Assembly: GCA_026914155.1 (NCBI GenBank) | Contig: JAPPGH010000039.1 | Span: forward strand, 186,001-250,000 | DNA length: 64,000 nucleotides | Direction: 5' to 3' | Source: Candidatus Palauibacter rhopaloidicola | GTDB lineage: Bacteria; Gemmatimonadota; Gemmatimonadetes; Palauibacterales; Palauibacteraceae | The notes under the pieces: model-generated | Told to the model about the DNA's origin: nothing | The model's database searches: none | The model's input: the letters and a program-made list of their open reading frames with translations, nothing else | Made by a program: the position numbers and the translations under genes | Shown here: one piece after another, positions 25,225 to 33,523 of the stretch | How positions within the stretch are numbered: the stretch's first letter is position 1 | Layout: each line of letters starts with the position of its first letter

Positions 25225-25548
25225 ATGACGGACGTTGCGCTCTTCTACCAGCGCCCCGGCTGAACGAGCTGCAAACGCACCCGTGCGGTGTTCGAAGAGA
25301 TCGGCGCGACGATCGCGGAGGAACGATCCGCCACGAAGGCGCCGTTGACGGATGATGACGTGCGGGAGCTCCTCGCGGCCGCCGAGCGGGTGGTCATCGC
25401 CCGCGGGAGGAGTCGGCGCGACCTGGATCCCGGTGAGACCGAACTCGACGCGCTGAAGGGGCCCACGGGGAAGTACCGCGCGCCGATCGTGCTGGCGGGG
25501 ACCACGCTGCTGGTCGGTTTCAACGCCGAGGCGCTCGCCGAACTGTAA
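25225..25548 (+). CDS. ArsC/glutaredoxin-like protein with in-frame TGA, candidate selenoprotein
   Basis: AGGAG precedes ATG 25225. Translation gives MTDVALFYQRPG, then TGA at 25261, then TSCKRTRAVFEE and a clean frame to 25548 (107 codons including TGA). The TGA falls exactly where ArsC/Spx/glutaredoxin-fold proteins carry the first Cys of CxxC; the second Cys (position 16) is kept. The rest fits the fold, including the late strand YRAPIVLAGTTLLVGF. TGA is an ordinary stop for many genes here, so code reassignment is unlikely. Either TGA is read as selenocysteine (UxxC) or a Cys codon has mutated very recently. Selenocysteine-containing ArsC/Grx-like proteins are known from marine metagenomes. 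The selenocysteine machinery is not in this window. Confidence 0.72.
25261..25314 (+). promoter_or_regulatory. possible bacterial SECIS region after TGA
   Basis: Two hairpins can be drawn downstream of the TGA. One has arms CGCA (25276-25279) and TGCG (25284-25287) around loop CCCG, 16 bases after the TGA, with an outer GAAC/GTTC pair (25262-25265, 25290-25293). The other has arms GATCG (25299-25303) and CGATC (25310-25314) around GCGCGA, 40 bases after the TGA, with G first in the loop. The first has the right distance but no early loop G; the second has the G but is slightly far. Support is therefore partial. Confidence 0.3.
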
Positions 25549-25599
25549 CCGACCCCTGGCGCTCGCCGCAGCCGGAATAGCGCGGCCGCCGGCCGGGAT

Positions 25600-25983
25600 T
25601 CAGCGGGCGGTCTGCACCGTGAAGCCGAAGTCGCCCCGGATGGTGTGGCCGTCCTGCGCCATGGCCCGCCACATGACCTCGTAGTCGCCATCCGCGAGCG
25701 TCTCGCTCACGTCCAGCACGACGACGCTCGAATCGTCCTCTTGGGCGGTCGCCGGCTCCAGGTCGAGGGGTTCGCCCCCTTTCGGCAGGAGGCGGACGGA
25801 CGTCCCGGCCATCTGCGGCGCTTCCGTGAACCACAACGTGACGGTCGGGGGGCTGATCGACACCGTCTCATCCTTCTTCGGAAAGGAAGCCTCGAGAGAG
25901 AGGTGGGCACAGACGAAGACGCCCGCCGTCGTCAACGTAGCGGTCGCCAGCACGACCGCCCGGTCTCGAATCCAGCCAGCCAT
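25600..25983 (-). CDS. CopC-domain exported protein
   Basis: The 127-residue product has a signal anchor (VVLATATLTTAGVFVCAHL) and a CopC-type beta-barrel. It shows SFPKKDETVSISPPTVTLWF, TSVRLLPKGG and the terminal YEVMWRAMAQDGHTIRGDFG, where the DGH element is a family hallmark. Family knowledge: CopC proteins bind copper in the periplasm, often beside CopD. Here no CopD is adjacent and the usual N-terminal ligand is less clear, since the only His near the mature start is in CAHLSLE. ATG 25983 gives the expected length. It is divergent from the metal-uptake genes starting at 26226. Confidence 0.82.
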   Translation of the reverse strand: MAGWIRDRAVVLATATLTTAGVFVCAHLSLEASFPKKDETVSISPPTVTLWFTEAPQMAGTSVRLLPKGGEPLDLEPATAQEDDSSVVVLDVSETLADGDYEVMWRAMAQDGHTIRGDFGFTVQTAR

Positions 25984-26225
25984 CAGATTTCGTCCCGAGT
26001 CCCGGTTAGCTCCCGTGTCGATCTGAGGTCGGACGACTGCGCGTCCACCGCTTCCGCTCCCGAATACACCTTCAAAGAGTTGTCCGTTTAGCCGGGTGCG
26101 GCAACCGCCGGGGACCGAAAGTACTGCTGCGTCGCCAACTTGACTCGTTTGGCCCCCGAACGCAGCTTGATGCCCTGATCCGGCGCGCCCTGTGGCGGCG
26201 CCCGGAATACTCTGGCGGCATCGCT

Positions 26226-26588
26226 GTGAACCGCACTTTTCCTCAACAGCCGCGGGATCTTCGCCGGTTCGGCGTTCGGGCCATCGTCCTCCTTCAGGCA
26301 GCGGCGTTCGCCGTGCTGCCGGCGGTGGATGCGGTACTTGAGGCCGGAGCACCAAACGCCGTCGCGCACGTTGAAATTGAAGGGGAGTCCAGCGAGTACG
26401 GAGACTCCGGGCACAACCACCTGCTGTGCCACCTGTCTCGCACGGTGTCGCTGGGTTTCCCCCTCCTGATTCCGATCGATCTGTCTCTGGTAGCCGAAAC
26501 CAGCCCCGGCACCCCGACCGCGAACGCCTGGCAACGCCGCCCCATCCCGCCCGGCGGGAGCGGTCCGAGAGCTCCCCCTCCCGCCTGA
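26226..26588 (+). CDS. small exported His/Cys-containing protein (DUF2946-like)
   Basis: The 120-residue product starts with GTG 26226 and has a hydrophobic leader (FGVRAIVLLQAAAFAVLPAV). The mature part has HVEIEGESSEYGDSGHNH followed by LLCHLSRTV and a hydrophobic stretch, and ends RAPPPA. This outline (His cluster, CxxC-like site, late hydrophobic segment, RAPP end) resembles small DUF2946-type proteins encoded before metal TonB receptors. The second Cys usual in such proteins is missing (LLCHLS). It precedes the TonB receptor by 158 bases. Real gene probable but not certain; a metal-related role is inferred. Confidence 0.6.
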   Translation: MNRTFPQQPRDLRRFGVRAIVLLQAAAFAVLPAVDAVLEAGAPNAVAHVEIEGESSEYGDSGHNHLLCHLSRTVSLGFPLLIPIDLSLVAETSPGTPTANAWQRRPIPPGGSGPRAPPPA

Positions 26589-26746
26589 CCCGCTGCCGGG
26601 CCCTCGTCCCGGAAGCCCCCGACCGCCCCGCGGGAGGCGGACCGCAAGCCTCCCGAAACACCCGTTACCCGCTGAAGCATCTCGGCGAGGCGCACGGCGC
26701 TCTTCGAGGAAGAGCGGTCGCCGGCGCGTCTCGAAGAAGGCTGTCC

Positions 26747-28963
26747 ATGGCGATAAGGCGTCTGGCCGGTCTCATCACGGCCACATTGGCAATGGCTGTC
26801 GGAGCCACCGGCTCGTCCGCGCAGGTCGAACACCCGGGCGAGATCGAGGGCGTCGTGCGCGATGCCGACTCCGACGAGCCTCTCGCCGGCGCCCTGGTCT
26901 CCATCGTTGCGTCGGGTCGGACGGCGGTCTCGCACGGCGACGGCACGTTCCATGTCCCGGTGCCGGGCCCGCGCGTCTACACGGTGCGGGTCGAACGCCT
27001 GGGTTACCGCACGGTGTCGCTGGAAGTCAATGCGTCGCGGGAGGAGGTTGTGGTGGTGGAGATGGAAGCCCATCCCATCTCCCTGCCGGATCTCGTGGTC
27101 ACGGGGTCCGTCGTGGCCCGCGCGGCCAACGAAGTGCTGCGTCCGACCAGCGTATTCGCGGGGGAGGATCTGCAGCGTCGGCTGGCCGGAACCCTGGCGG
27201 AAACGCTGGCCTCCGAGCCTGGACTGGCGGTGAGCAGCATGGGGCCCAGCTCGGTGCATCCCGTGATCCGAGGCCTCAGCGGAGATCGCATCCTGATGCT
27301 CGAGGACGGGGAACGGGTCGGCGACGAGTTTGCGAGCGGTCCCGACCACGCCACGGCGATCGATCCATCGTCGGCGCGCCGCGTCGAGGTGATCCGCGGG
27401 CCGGGTGCGATTCTCTACGGAAGCAACGCGCTGGGCGGCGTCATCAACGTCGTCCGGGATGACGTGCCCTCATCCGTACCGCACCACCTTACGGGCGCGT
27501 TCACCCTGCACGGACAGAGCGTTAGCAACGCGGCGAGCGGGAGCCTGAATCTCACGTATGGCCTGACGGACCGCATTCCCGTGCGGCTGGAACTCGGGCT
27601 CCGCAGCAGCGGCGACCTGGAGACGCCGGTCGGGCCCCTGCAGAACACGAGCACGGACATCCGCGAGATTTCCGGCGGGACCTCCTGGGTGGACGATTGG
27701 GGCCATGCCGGCGCGACCTTCCGCTACTACGGCAACGACTACGGCATTCCCGGGGGGTTCGTCGGAGGTCACGAGGCGGGGGTCCGCGTCGAGATGGAGC
27801 GGATCGCGACCAGGCTGCGCAGCGTGCTGCGGCCGCGGGGGATCGTAGAGAGCATCGAGGTCGATGCGGGACACACCTGGTACGAGCACAGGGAGATCGA
27901 GCCCCCCGACATCCTGGGAACGCTCTTCGAGCGCCAGACGGTGAGCGGCGAGGTTCTCGCCCGCCACGGCGGCTGGGGCCCTTTTTCCTCGGGAGGCGTC
28001 GGAACGCGGGCTTCATGGGAAGACTTCGGATTCGGAGGCAGCCTCTTCACGCCGAACTCCACGCAGACGTCCCTCGCCGTATTCGCGCTGGAAGAGGTCG
28101 ATCTGAGTCCGATACGCCTGGAAGCGGGCCTCCGCTACGACTGGGTACGCGTGCGACCCGACCAGGAGGACCCTTCCTCCGACATCGGCCACATCCGGGA
28201 GAGGTCGTTCGGCGCGGCATCCGGATCACTGGGGGCCCTGGCACAGCTCACGCAGGGCTTCACGGTGGGCGCTTCCGTCGCCCGGGCCTTCCGCACCCCG
28301 AGCGTCAACGAACTCTTCTCGGAAGGTCCCCACCTGGCGGCCTACGCCTTCGAGGTGGGGAACCCGTCGCTCGAGACGGAGCGCGGGATCGGGATCGACC
28401 TGTTCGCGCGCCTTACGGGAGACCGGCTGAACGCCGAGCTGACGTGGTTCCGCAACGCCATCGCGGACTACGTCTTCCCGCTCGAGACGGGAGAGCTGAG
28501 CCGCGTGCGGCTGCCGATCTTCCAGTTCCAGGGAGAAGACGCCGTGCTCACGGGATTCGAGAGCGCGCTCGAGTGGGCGCCGTTCGGAGCTCTGACCGTG
28601 GAGGCCGTGGCTTCGTACGTCCAGGGCAGGATCGAAGCGACGGACGAACCGCTTCCGCTGATCCCGCCGCTGCAGGGGCGCTTCGCCGTTGGCTACGCGC
28701 CGCGCACCTGGTTCGTCGAAGCCGAAACGCGGGTTGCGGCTCGACAGGACCGGATCGGGCCCTTCGAGGACCCCACCGATGGGTATGCCGTTTTCGATCT
28801 CTCCGCCGGACTGCGGATCACGGTCATGGGGCGGCTGAACGTGATCACCGTGCGGGGAGAGAACCTTGGCAATGCAGTGTACAGAAACCACCTGTCGCGC
28901 GTGAAGGAGATCATGCCCGAAGCCGGGAGATCCATCAGCGTGGCCTATCGCGTTGTCTTCTAG
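26747..28963 (+). CDS. TonB-dependent outer membrane receptor, ZnuD-like
   Basis: The 738-residue product has a signal peptide, an N-terminal carboxypeptidase-regulatory-like domain (IEGVVRDADSDEPLAGALVS), a plug, and a 22-strand-type barrel ending in aromatic SVAYRVVF. The plug has HPVIRGLSGDRILMLEDGER, the segment SGPDHATAIDPSSARRVEV and GPGAILYGSNALGGVINVV. These resemble zinc or copper receptors of the ZnuD type. It imports a ligand using TonB energy across the outer membrane. AAGG lies 6-7 bases before ATG 26747. Flanking CopC-like and His-rich proteins support a metal ligand; which metal is unknown. Confidence 0.9.
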   Translation: MAIRRLAGLITATLAMAVGATGSSAQVEHPGEIEGVVRDADSDEPLAGALVSIVASGRTAVSHGDGTFHVPVPGPRVYTVRVERLGYRTVSLEVNASREEVVVVEMEAHPISLPDLVVTGSVVARAANEVLRPTSVFAGEDLQRRLAGTLAETLASEPGLAVSSMGPSSVHPVIRGLSGDRILMLEDGERVGDEFASGPDHATAIDPSSARRVEVIRGPGAILYGSNALGGVINVVRDDVPSSVPHHLTGAFTLHGQSVSNAASGSLNLTYGLTDRIPVRLELGLRSSGDLETPVGPLQNTSTDIREISGGTSWVDDWGHAGATFRYYGNDYGIPGGFVGGHEAGVRVEMERIATRLRSVLRPRGIVESIEVDAGHTWYEHREIEPPDILGTLFERQTVSGEVLARHGGWGPFSSGGVGTRASWEDFGFGGSLFTPNSTQTSLAVFALEEVDLSPIRLEAGLRYDWVRVRPDQEDPSSDIGHIRERSFGAASGSLGALAQLTQGFTVGASVARAFRTPSVNELFSEGPHLAAYAFEVGNPSLETERGIGIDLFARLTGDRLNAELTWFRNAIADYVFPLETGELSRVRLPIFQFQGEDAVLTGFESALEWAPFGALTVEAVASYVQGRIEATDEPLPLIPPLQGRFAVGYAPRTWFVEAETRVAARQDRIGPFEDPTDGYAVFDLSAGLRITVMGRLNVITVRGENLGNAVYRNHLSRVKEIMPEAGRSISVAYRVVF

Positions 28964-29041
28964 CAGGAGCCATCCGCGCTGAACGCGGAAATGCTTCGTG
29001 ACGGGAGCGACCGGAACATCAACACAACGAGGTAAACAAGA

Positions 29042-29521
29042 ATGAGACATCATCAGCCGAAACTGCCACTCGCCCTGGCGACCGCGGGACTGCTGGTCCT
29101 TGCCGCCTGCGGCGGCGACGATCCCATGGACCCCGGGCACGACGATCACGCCGGAGAAGTCGAGGGCGTAGTCCTGTCGCTGAGCGGCCAGACCGTCGCG
29201 TCCTATGATGGAGAAGACGGAGCGTGGACCGGAGAACTGGAGGTCGAGCCGGGCGAGGAAACCGCTCACATCCAGGTCGTGTTCGTAGACCACAACCAGC
29301 AGGCGGTGGCGCTCGACGACGACTTCTATCTTCGGGTGGACGTCGCGAACGAGTCCATCGCCGAGTTCGAGCAGGACACCCCCGGTGAGTTCGGGGGACA
29401 CCTGCACGGAGTGGCGGAGGGCGACACCGAGGTCACCTTCAGCCTCATGCACGGCGCCGTCGGGTCGGGGCACGCGGATTTCGTCACCGCACCCCTCCAC
29501 GTGCACGTGCACGAGCACTAA
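29042..29521 (+). CDS. His-rich lipoprotein
   Basis: The 159-residue product is a lipoprotein (LVLAAC) with a histidine cluster right after the lipid anchor (PGHDDHAGE), an internal HLHG and a His-alternating C-terminus (HVHVHEH). The core looks like an Ig-like beta sandwich (AHIQVVFVDHNQQAVALD, DDFYLRVDVANESIAEF). It follows the TonB receptor by 78 bases and is followed by a strong terminator, so it is probably the last gene of that unit. Its role may be to bind metal and pass it to or from the receptor (inference from composition and location). No family name recognised. Confidence 0.84.
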   Translation: MRHHQPKLPLALATAGLLVLAACGGDDPMDPGHDDHAGEVEGVVLSLSGQTVASYDGEDGAWTGELEVEPGEETAHIQVVFVDHNQQAVALDDDFYLRVDVANESIAEFEQDTPGEFGGHLHGVAEGDTEVTFSLMHGAVGSGHADFVTAPLHVHVHEH

Positions 29522-29583
29522 GCACACCGCGCATCAGCACGGCGACGGCTGACGGGCCTCAGCCGTTCGCTGCGGTGCCGCAA

Positions 29584-29613
29584 GCCCTCCCCGGAGCGAT
29601 TCCCGGGGAGGGC
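29584..29613 (+). terminator. strong rho-independent-type terminator
   Basis: Perfect 11-base arms (29584-29594 and 29603-29613) enclose an 8-base loop and are followed by a pyrimidine-rich tail with T runs (CTGTCTTTCCTC). It lies 63 bases after the His-rich lipoprotein stop and closes the metal locus. Confidence 0.8.
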
Positions 29614-29731
29614 CTGTCTTTCCTCGCTTGACCACCGGATCGGGTGCGGCTCAGGTTCACCACTCGTGTGCCGCCGCCCCTGCACGGCCGCGTCGACTGT
29701 CGACGGTCCTAATCCTATTGAGAGGTTTTCG

Positions 29732-31747
29732 ATGAGCAGAGCGCGCTCCACATGCCATGCGCCGCCGTCCACGTTCCGCCTCGGCTCCCTCCTGCTCGCA
29801 CTCGCCGCCGCCGCCGCGGGTTGCGCGGAAGGCGGTGGAAGCGCCGCGAACGGCACGGAGTGGAAGAACATCGCCGGCAACGACATGGGCCAGCGCTACT
29901 CGTCTCTCGACCAGATCGACGCGGAGAACTTCGAGAGTCTCGAGGTCGCATGGGTGTGGGATGGGTCGGACTACCCGGCGGTGAACGCGCGCGCCACGCC
30001 GATCTACGTGGACGGGATGCTGATCTCCGTGGCGGGCGAGAAGCGGCACACCTACGCGATCGACGCCGGCACCGGTGAGAAGATCTGGGAGTACGTGGAG
30101 CCCGAAACCTTCCGCTGGGAGTACTCGATGCGGAAGAACCACGGGAAGGGCGTCGCGTACGGCGAAATCGACGGCCGCGCGGTCGTCTACATGGTGAGTC
30201 CCGCCTTCTTCCTGCACGCGCTGTGGGCCGACACGGGCGAGCACGTGGACGGCTTCGGCGGGCCCGTCGACGTGCCGGGCTTCCCGGAGTCCGGGGTCGT
30301 CGACCTGCTCGCGGGACTCGGGCACGAGTTCGACCCGTACTACGGCATCCCGCTCGAGACCGGCTACATCACGAGTTCGTCGCCCCCGATCGTCGTGAAC
30401 GGCGTGATCGTGGTCGGGAACTCCGCGGAGCAGGGCTACAACCAGTCGCGGCGCGAGAACGTGCCGGGAGACATCCTCGGCTACGACGCCCGCACGGGCG
30501 ACTTCATGTGGAAGTTCAACGTCCTCCCGGGGCCGGGCGAGTTCGGTCACGAGACGTGGGAGAACGACGCCTGGGAGTGGACCGGCGACATCTCCTCGTG
30601 GGCGCCGCTCTCGGCGGACGAGGAGCGGGGGATCGTCTACATCCCCACGAACGGGGCCACGATGGACTTCTGGGGCGGGTTCCGGCCGGGAGACAACCTG
30701 TTCTCGACGAGCCTGATCGCGCTCGATGTGCAGACGGGAGAACGGGTTTGGCACTTCCAGCTCGTGCACCACGACATCTGGAACTACGACACGCCGCAGA
30801 TCCCCGTGCTGATGGATGTGACGGTGGATGGAGAGGACATTCCGGCGGTCGTGCAGGTCACGAAACAGGCTTTCGCGTACGCATTCAACCGGGCCACGGG
30901 CGAGCCGATCTGGCCGATCGAGGAGCGACCGGTGCCGGAGGGGCTCATGCCGGGCGAGGCGCTCTCGCCGACGCAGCCGTTCCCGACCTGGCCGGCGCCC
31001 TACGACATGCAGGGGCTGACGCACGACGACCTGATCGACTTCACGCCGGAGCTGCGGGAAGCCGCGATCGAGGCGCTCGACGCCTATGTGATCGGGCCGC
31101 TGTTCACGCCGCCGCTGCACCGGGGCAACGAACTCGGCAAGATGGCCTCGATGTGGTGTCCGGGAGATGTAGGGGGGACGAACATCGACGGGACGCCGGC
31201 GGCGGATCCGGAGACGGGGATCCTGTACGTGACGTCGCAGAAGGGGTGCGGGTCGCGGATCATGGTGCCGGGAGAGGAGCGCGATGCGCGGGAGCCGGCG
31301 CAAACCGGGACCACGATCACGAAGTTCGCGGTCGGCGGGTTCGCGGGGGTTCGGCGGGTGCAGGGTCTCCCGCTCTTCAAGCCTCCGTACAGCCGGATCA
31401 CCGCGATCGACATGAACACGGGCGAGCACCTGTGGTGGATTCCGGTGGGCGACACGCCGAACAGCGTGCTCGAGCACGACGCGCTCCTGGGCATGGACAT
31501 CCCGAACACGGGCACGGGGCGGCAGGCGGCACAGATCGTCACGAGCACCCTGCTCATGTACACGGGGGAGGGGAGCGATGGGACGTCGTTCCTGTTCGCC
31601 GTGAACAAGGCGACGGGCGAGCGGCTCGGGCAGGTCGAGCTTCCGGCGCTGCCGCGGTACGGGATGATGACGTACATGCACGAAGGCCGTCAGCACGTCG
31701 TGGTCCAGGCTCCCAACACGCTGGTGGCGCTGCGCCTCGCCGACTGA
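29732..31747 (+). CDS. PQQ-dependent dehydrogenase-type lipoprotein
   Basis: The 671-residue product is a lipoprotein (AAAAAGC) with an 8-bladed quinoprotein propeller: GQRYSSLDQIDAENFESLEV, TYAIDAGTGEKIWEY, LIALDVQTGERVWHFQLV and ITAIDMNTGEHLWW. HHDIWNYDTPQIPVL is the active-site region of membrane glucose dehydrogenase-like enzymes, with the catalytic-type Asp present. There is no cytochrome domain and no CxxCH, so electrons must go to a separate acceptor or quinone. It oxidises an alcohol or sugar in the periplasm. GAGAGG precedes ATG 29732. The substrate cannot be read from the sequence. Confidence 0.88.
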   Translation: MSRARSTCHAPPSTFRLGSLLLALAAAAAGCAEGGGSAANGTEWKNIAGNDMGQRYSSLDQIDAENFESLEVAWVWDGSDYPAVNARATPIYVDGMLISVAGEKRHTYAIDAGTGEKIWEYVEPETFRWEYSMRKNHGKGVAYGEIDGRAVVYMVSPAFFLHALWADTGEHVDGFGGPVDVPGFPESGVVDLLAGLGHEFDPYYGIPLETGYITSSSPPIVVNGVIVVGNSAEQGYNQSRRENVPGDILGYDARTGDFMWKFNVLPGPGEFGHETWENDAWEWTGDISSWAPLSADEERGIVYIPTNGATMDFWGGFRPGDNLFSTSLIALDVQTGERVWHFQLVHHDIWNYDTPQIPVLMDVTVDGEDIPAVVQVTKQAFAYAFNRATGEPIWPIEERPVPEGLMPGEALSPTQPFPTWPAPYDMQGLTHDDLIDFTPELREAAIEALDAYVIGPLFTPPLHRGNELGKMASMWCPGDVGGTNIDGTPAADPETGILYVTSQKGCGSRIMVPGEERDAREPAQTGTTITKFAVGGFAGVRRVQGLPLFKPPYSRITAIDMNTGEHLWWIPVGDTPNSVLEHDALLGMDIPNTGTGRQAAQIVTSTLLMYTGEGSDGTSFLFAVNKATGERLGQVELPALPRYGMMTYMHEGRQHVVVQAPNTLVALRLAD

Positions 31748-31754
31748 TGCCCGC

Positions 31755-33488
31755 ATGAGTCGTCGCCTGCTCGTCGGACTCGCGGTGGCCGCGCTCGCGG
31801 CCGGGGTCGCGGCTCCGGCTGCGGCCCAGCGGATCAGCGGGACCGTGCGCGAAACCGACGGCGGCCGGCCCATCGCGGGCGGCTTCATCAGCCTGCTGGA
31901 CGGCGAGGGCGACGCCGTGCAAGCCGATTTCACGGCGGCCGACGGCATCTTCTCGTTCACGGCGCCCGGCCCGGGCCGGTATCGGATCCGGGTGGAGCGT
32001 ATCGGATACGTCAACTGGGTCACGGAGCCCTACGAGGTGGCGGCCGGGCAGCCGCTCACGATCACCGTGGAAGTCCCGCCGGATCCCGTCCGGCTCGGCG
32101 AGCTGCGCGTCGAAGTCACCGGATCCTGCCTGGACGATCCGAGCGAGGGGGCCGCCCTCGCCACGGTCTGGGAGGAGGCGCGCAAGGCGCTCGAGACCGC
32201 GGTGTGGGCGGAGGGCCGCGGTGAACTCACGTTCACCCTCAGGGAGTACCGGCGCACACTCGATCCACGCCATCTGACGACGCTGGAGACGGAGAGCCGC
32301 ACGCGGCCGCACGTGCGACTGCCCCCGTTCCGGAGCCTGCCGGCCCGCCAGCTCACGACGTCCGGCTACGCGCGCCTGGACGCGGACTCCGCCGTCTTCT
32401 ACGCGCCGGACGCGACGGTGCTGCTGTCGTCGGAGTTCCGAGACACCCAGTGCTTCGGGTTGGAACGAGACGAGGTCGACGGCGAACCGTTGCTCGGCAT
32501 CACGTTCCGCCCCCGGCGGCGGCGCGACGTGATCGACATTGAGGGCACGCTCTGGCTCGACGAGGAGAGTGCGGAACTGCGGCGCGTGCAGATCCGGTAT
32601 CGCAACCTCCCGCTGCCGCGAAACGCGCAACGGCGGTACATCGGCGCCGATCTCACGTTCGACCGCCTGCCGGACGGCCCGTTCTACGTCCGCGACTGGT
32701 GGGTGCGGTTTCCGATCGGGAGCCGAAACACACGCTTCAGGGCGGGTCTGTCCGCTCGCCCGGATCCGGTACTCGTCGCCTATCACCAGGTGGGCGGCAC
32801 GGTGACGGACGCCTTCGCGGGCGGCGTTTCGTTCGACGTGGGCGAGGGTGCGGTCACGGGCGTGCTGCGGGACAGTGTGAGCGGCGAGCCGCTCGCGGGC
32901 GCGGAAATCGTCGTCCGCGACTGGGACGACGCCGCGGCCTTCCTGCCCCGGCCGCAGGCCGCGGACGTCCCGTTCAGCGCGGTCACGGACCAGGCGGGCG
33001 GCTTCCACGTGGCCGGGCTGCCGGATGGCGTCTACGCGCTGGGCGTGGACCACCCGAAACTCCAGGCCGCGGGAGTGCGGCTCAACGAGACCCGCGTCGT
33101 CGTCGAGGATCGGACGAGCGATCCGCTGGAGTTGTGGACGCCGTCCGGGGACGCGCTCTTCGCGCGTATCTGCCCGGGTTCGTCGTCCTACGGGAGCGCG
33201 GGCGCCGTGGTCGGGTTCGCGCGCGATGCCCAAACGGGGCTCCCGGTGCCGGAGATCGAGGTCGAAGTCGTGTGGCGGGTGCGCCGCCTCCAGGGCACGG
33301 CGCGGGCCGCCGCCGTGTTTGAACAGTCGGAATACGCCGGCGGGGTGTCGGACGAGCGGGGCAGGTTCGCGATTTGCGGCGTCCCCCTCGGCGAGCCGGC
33401 CGTGCTGAGAGTACGAGGCGTTGACGAGGGCGTGGAACTCGAACTTGTGACGCGCCTCGCGTGGCGCGACGTATTCGTCGAACCGTAA
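31755..33488 (+). CDS. exported carboxypeptidase-regulatory-like domain protein
   Basis: The 577-residue product has a signal peptide (VGLAVAALAAGVAAPAAAQ). Domain 1 (residues 25-115) is a CarboxypepD_reg-like sandwich, ISGTVRETDGGRPIAGGFIS. A middle region with RRRRDVIDIEGTLWLDEES is a beta-rich uncharacterised domain. Two further sandwich domains follow, one opening VTGVLRDSVSGEPLAGAEIV and one with VVGFARDAQTGLPVPEIEVE. Such proteins resemble TonB-receptor N-termini without a barrel and probably sit in the periplasm. It starts 7 bases after the PQQ gene, so co-transcription is likely. Function unknown. Confidence 0.83.
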   Translation: MSRRLLVGLAVAALAAGVAAPAAAQRISGTVRETDGGRPIAGGFISLLDGEGDAVQADFTAADGIFSFTAPGPGRYRIRVERIGYVNWVTEPYEVAAGQPLTITVEVPPDPVRLGELRVEVTGSCLDDPSEGAALATVWEEARKALETAVWAEGRGELTFTLREYRRTLDPRHLTTLETESRTRPHVRLPPFRSLPARQLTTSGYARLDADSAVFYAPDATVLLSSEFRDTQCFGLERDEVDGEPLLGITFRPRRRRDVIDIEGTLWLDEESAELRRVQIRYRNLPLPRNAQRRYIGADLTFDRLPDGPFYVRDWWVRFPIGSRNTRFRAGLSARPDPVLVAYHQVGGTVTDAFAGGVSFDVGEGAVTGVLRDSVSGEPLAGAEIVVRDWDDAAAFLPRPQAADVPFSAVTDQAGGFHVAGLPDGVYALGVDHPKLQAAGVRLNETRVVVEDRTSDPLELWTPSGDALFARICPGSSSYGSAGAVVGFARDAQTGLPVPEIEVEVVWRVRRLQGTARAAAVFEQSEYAGGVSDERGRFAICGVPLGEPAVLRVRGVDEGVELELVTRLAWRDVFVEP

Positions 33489-33523
33489 CCCCCGCCGCGC
33501 CTGGCTTCCCGCGGCCGCGAACG

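Noticed and set aside
25261-25263. General reassignment of TGA to an amino acid in this genome
   Set aside because: Many intact genes here end in TGA with neighbours starting in the same bases, so TGA works as a stop elsewhere.
25555-25600. GC-rich palindrome (CGGCCGCCGGCCG) between the ArsC-like and CopC genes as a terminator
   Set aside because: Overlapping GC-only pairings are expected by chance at this base composition and no T-tract is present.
29657-32023. Long open frame antisense to the PQQ gene (about 788 codons)
   Set aside because: Arg/His/Pro-rich composition typical of a reverse frame in high-GC DNA, no domain motif, and the opposite strand has a full quinoprotein.
32222-32350. 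Possible frameshift or fusion within the carboxypeptidase-regulatory-like protein
   Set aside because: The frame is continuous and domain boundaries are in order; Arg-rich stretches are within the normal range.
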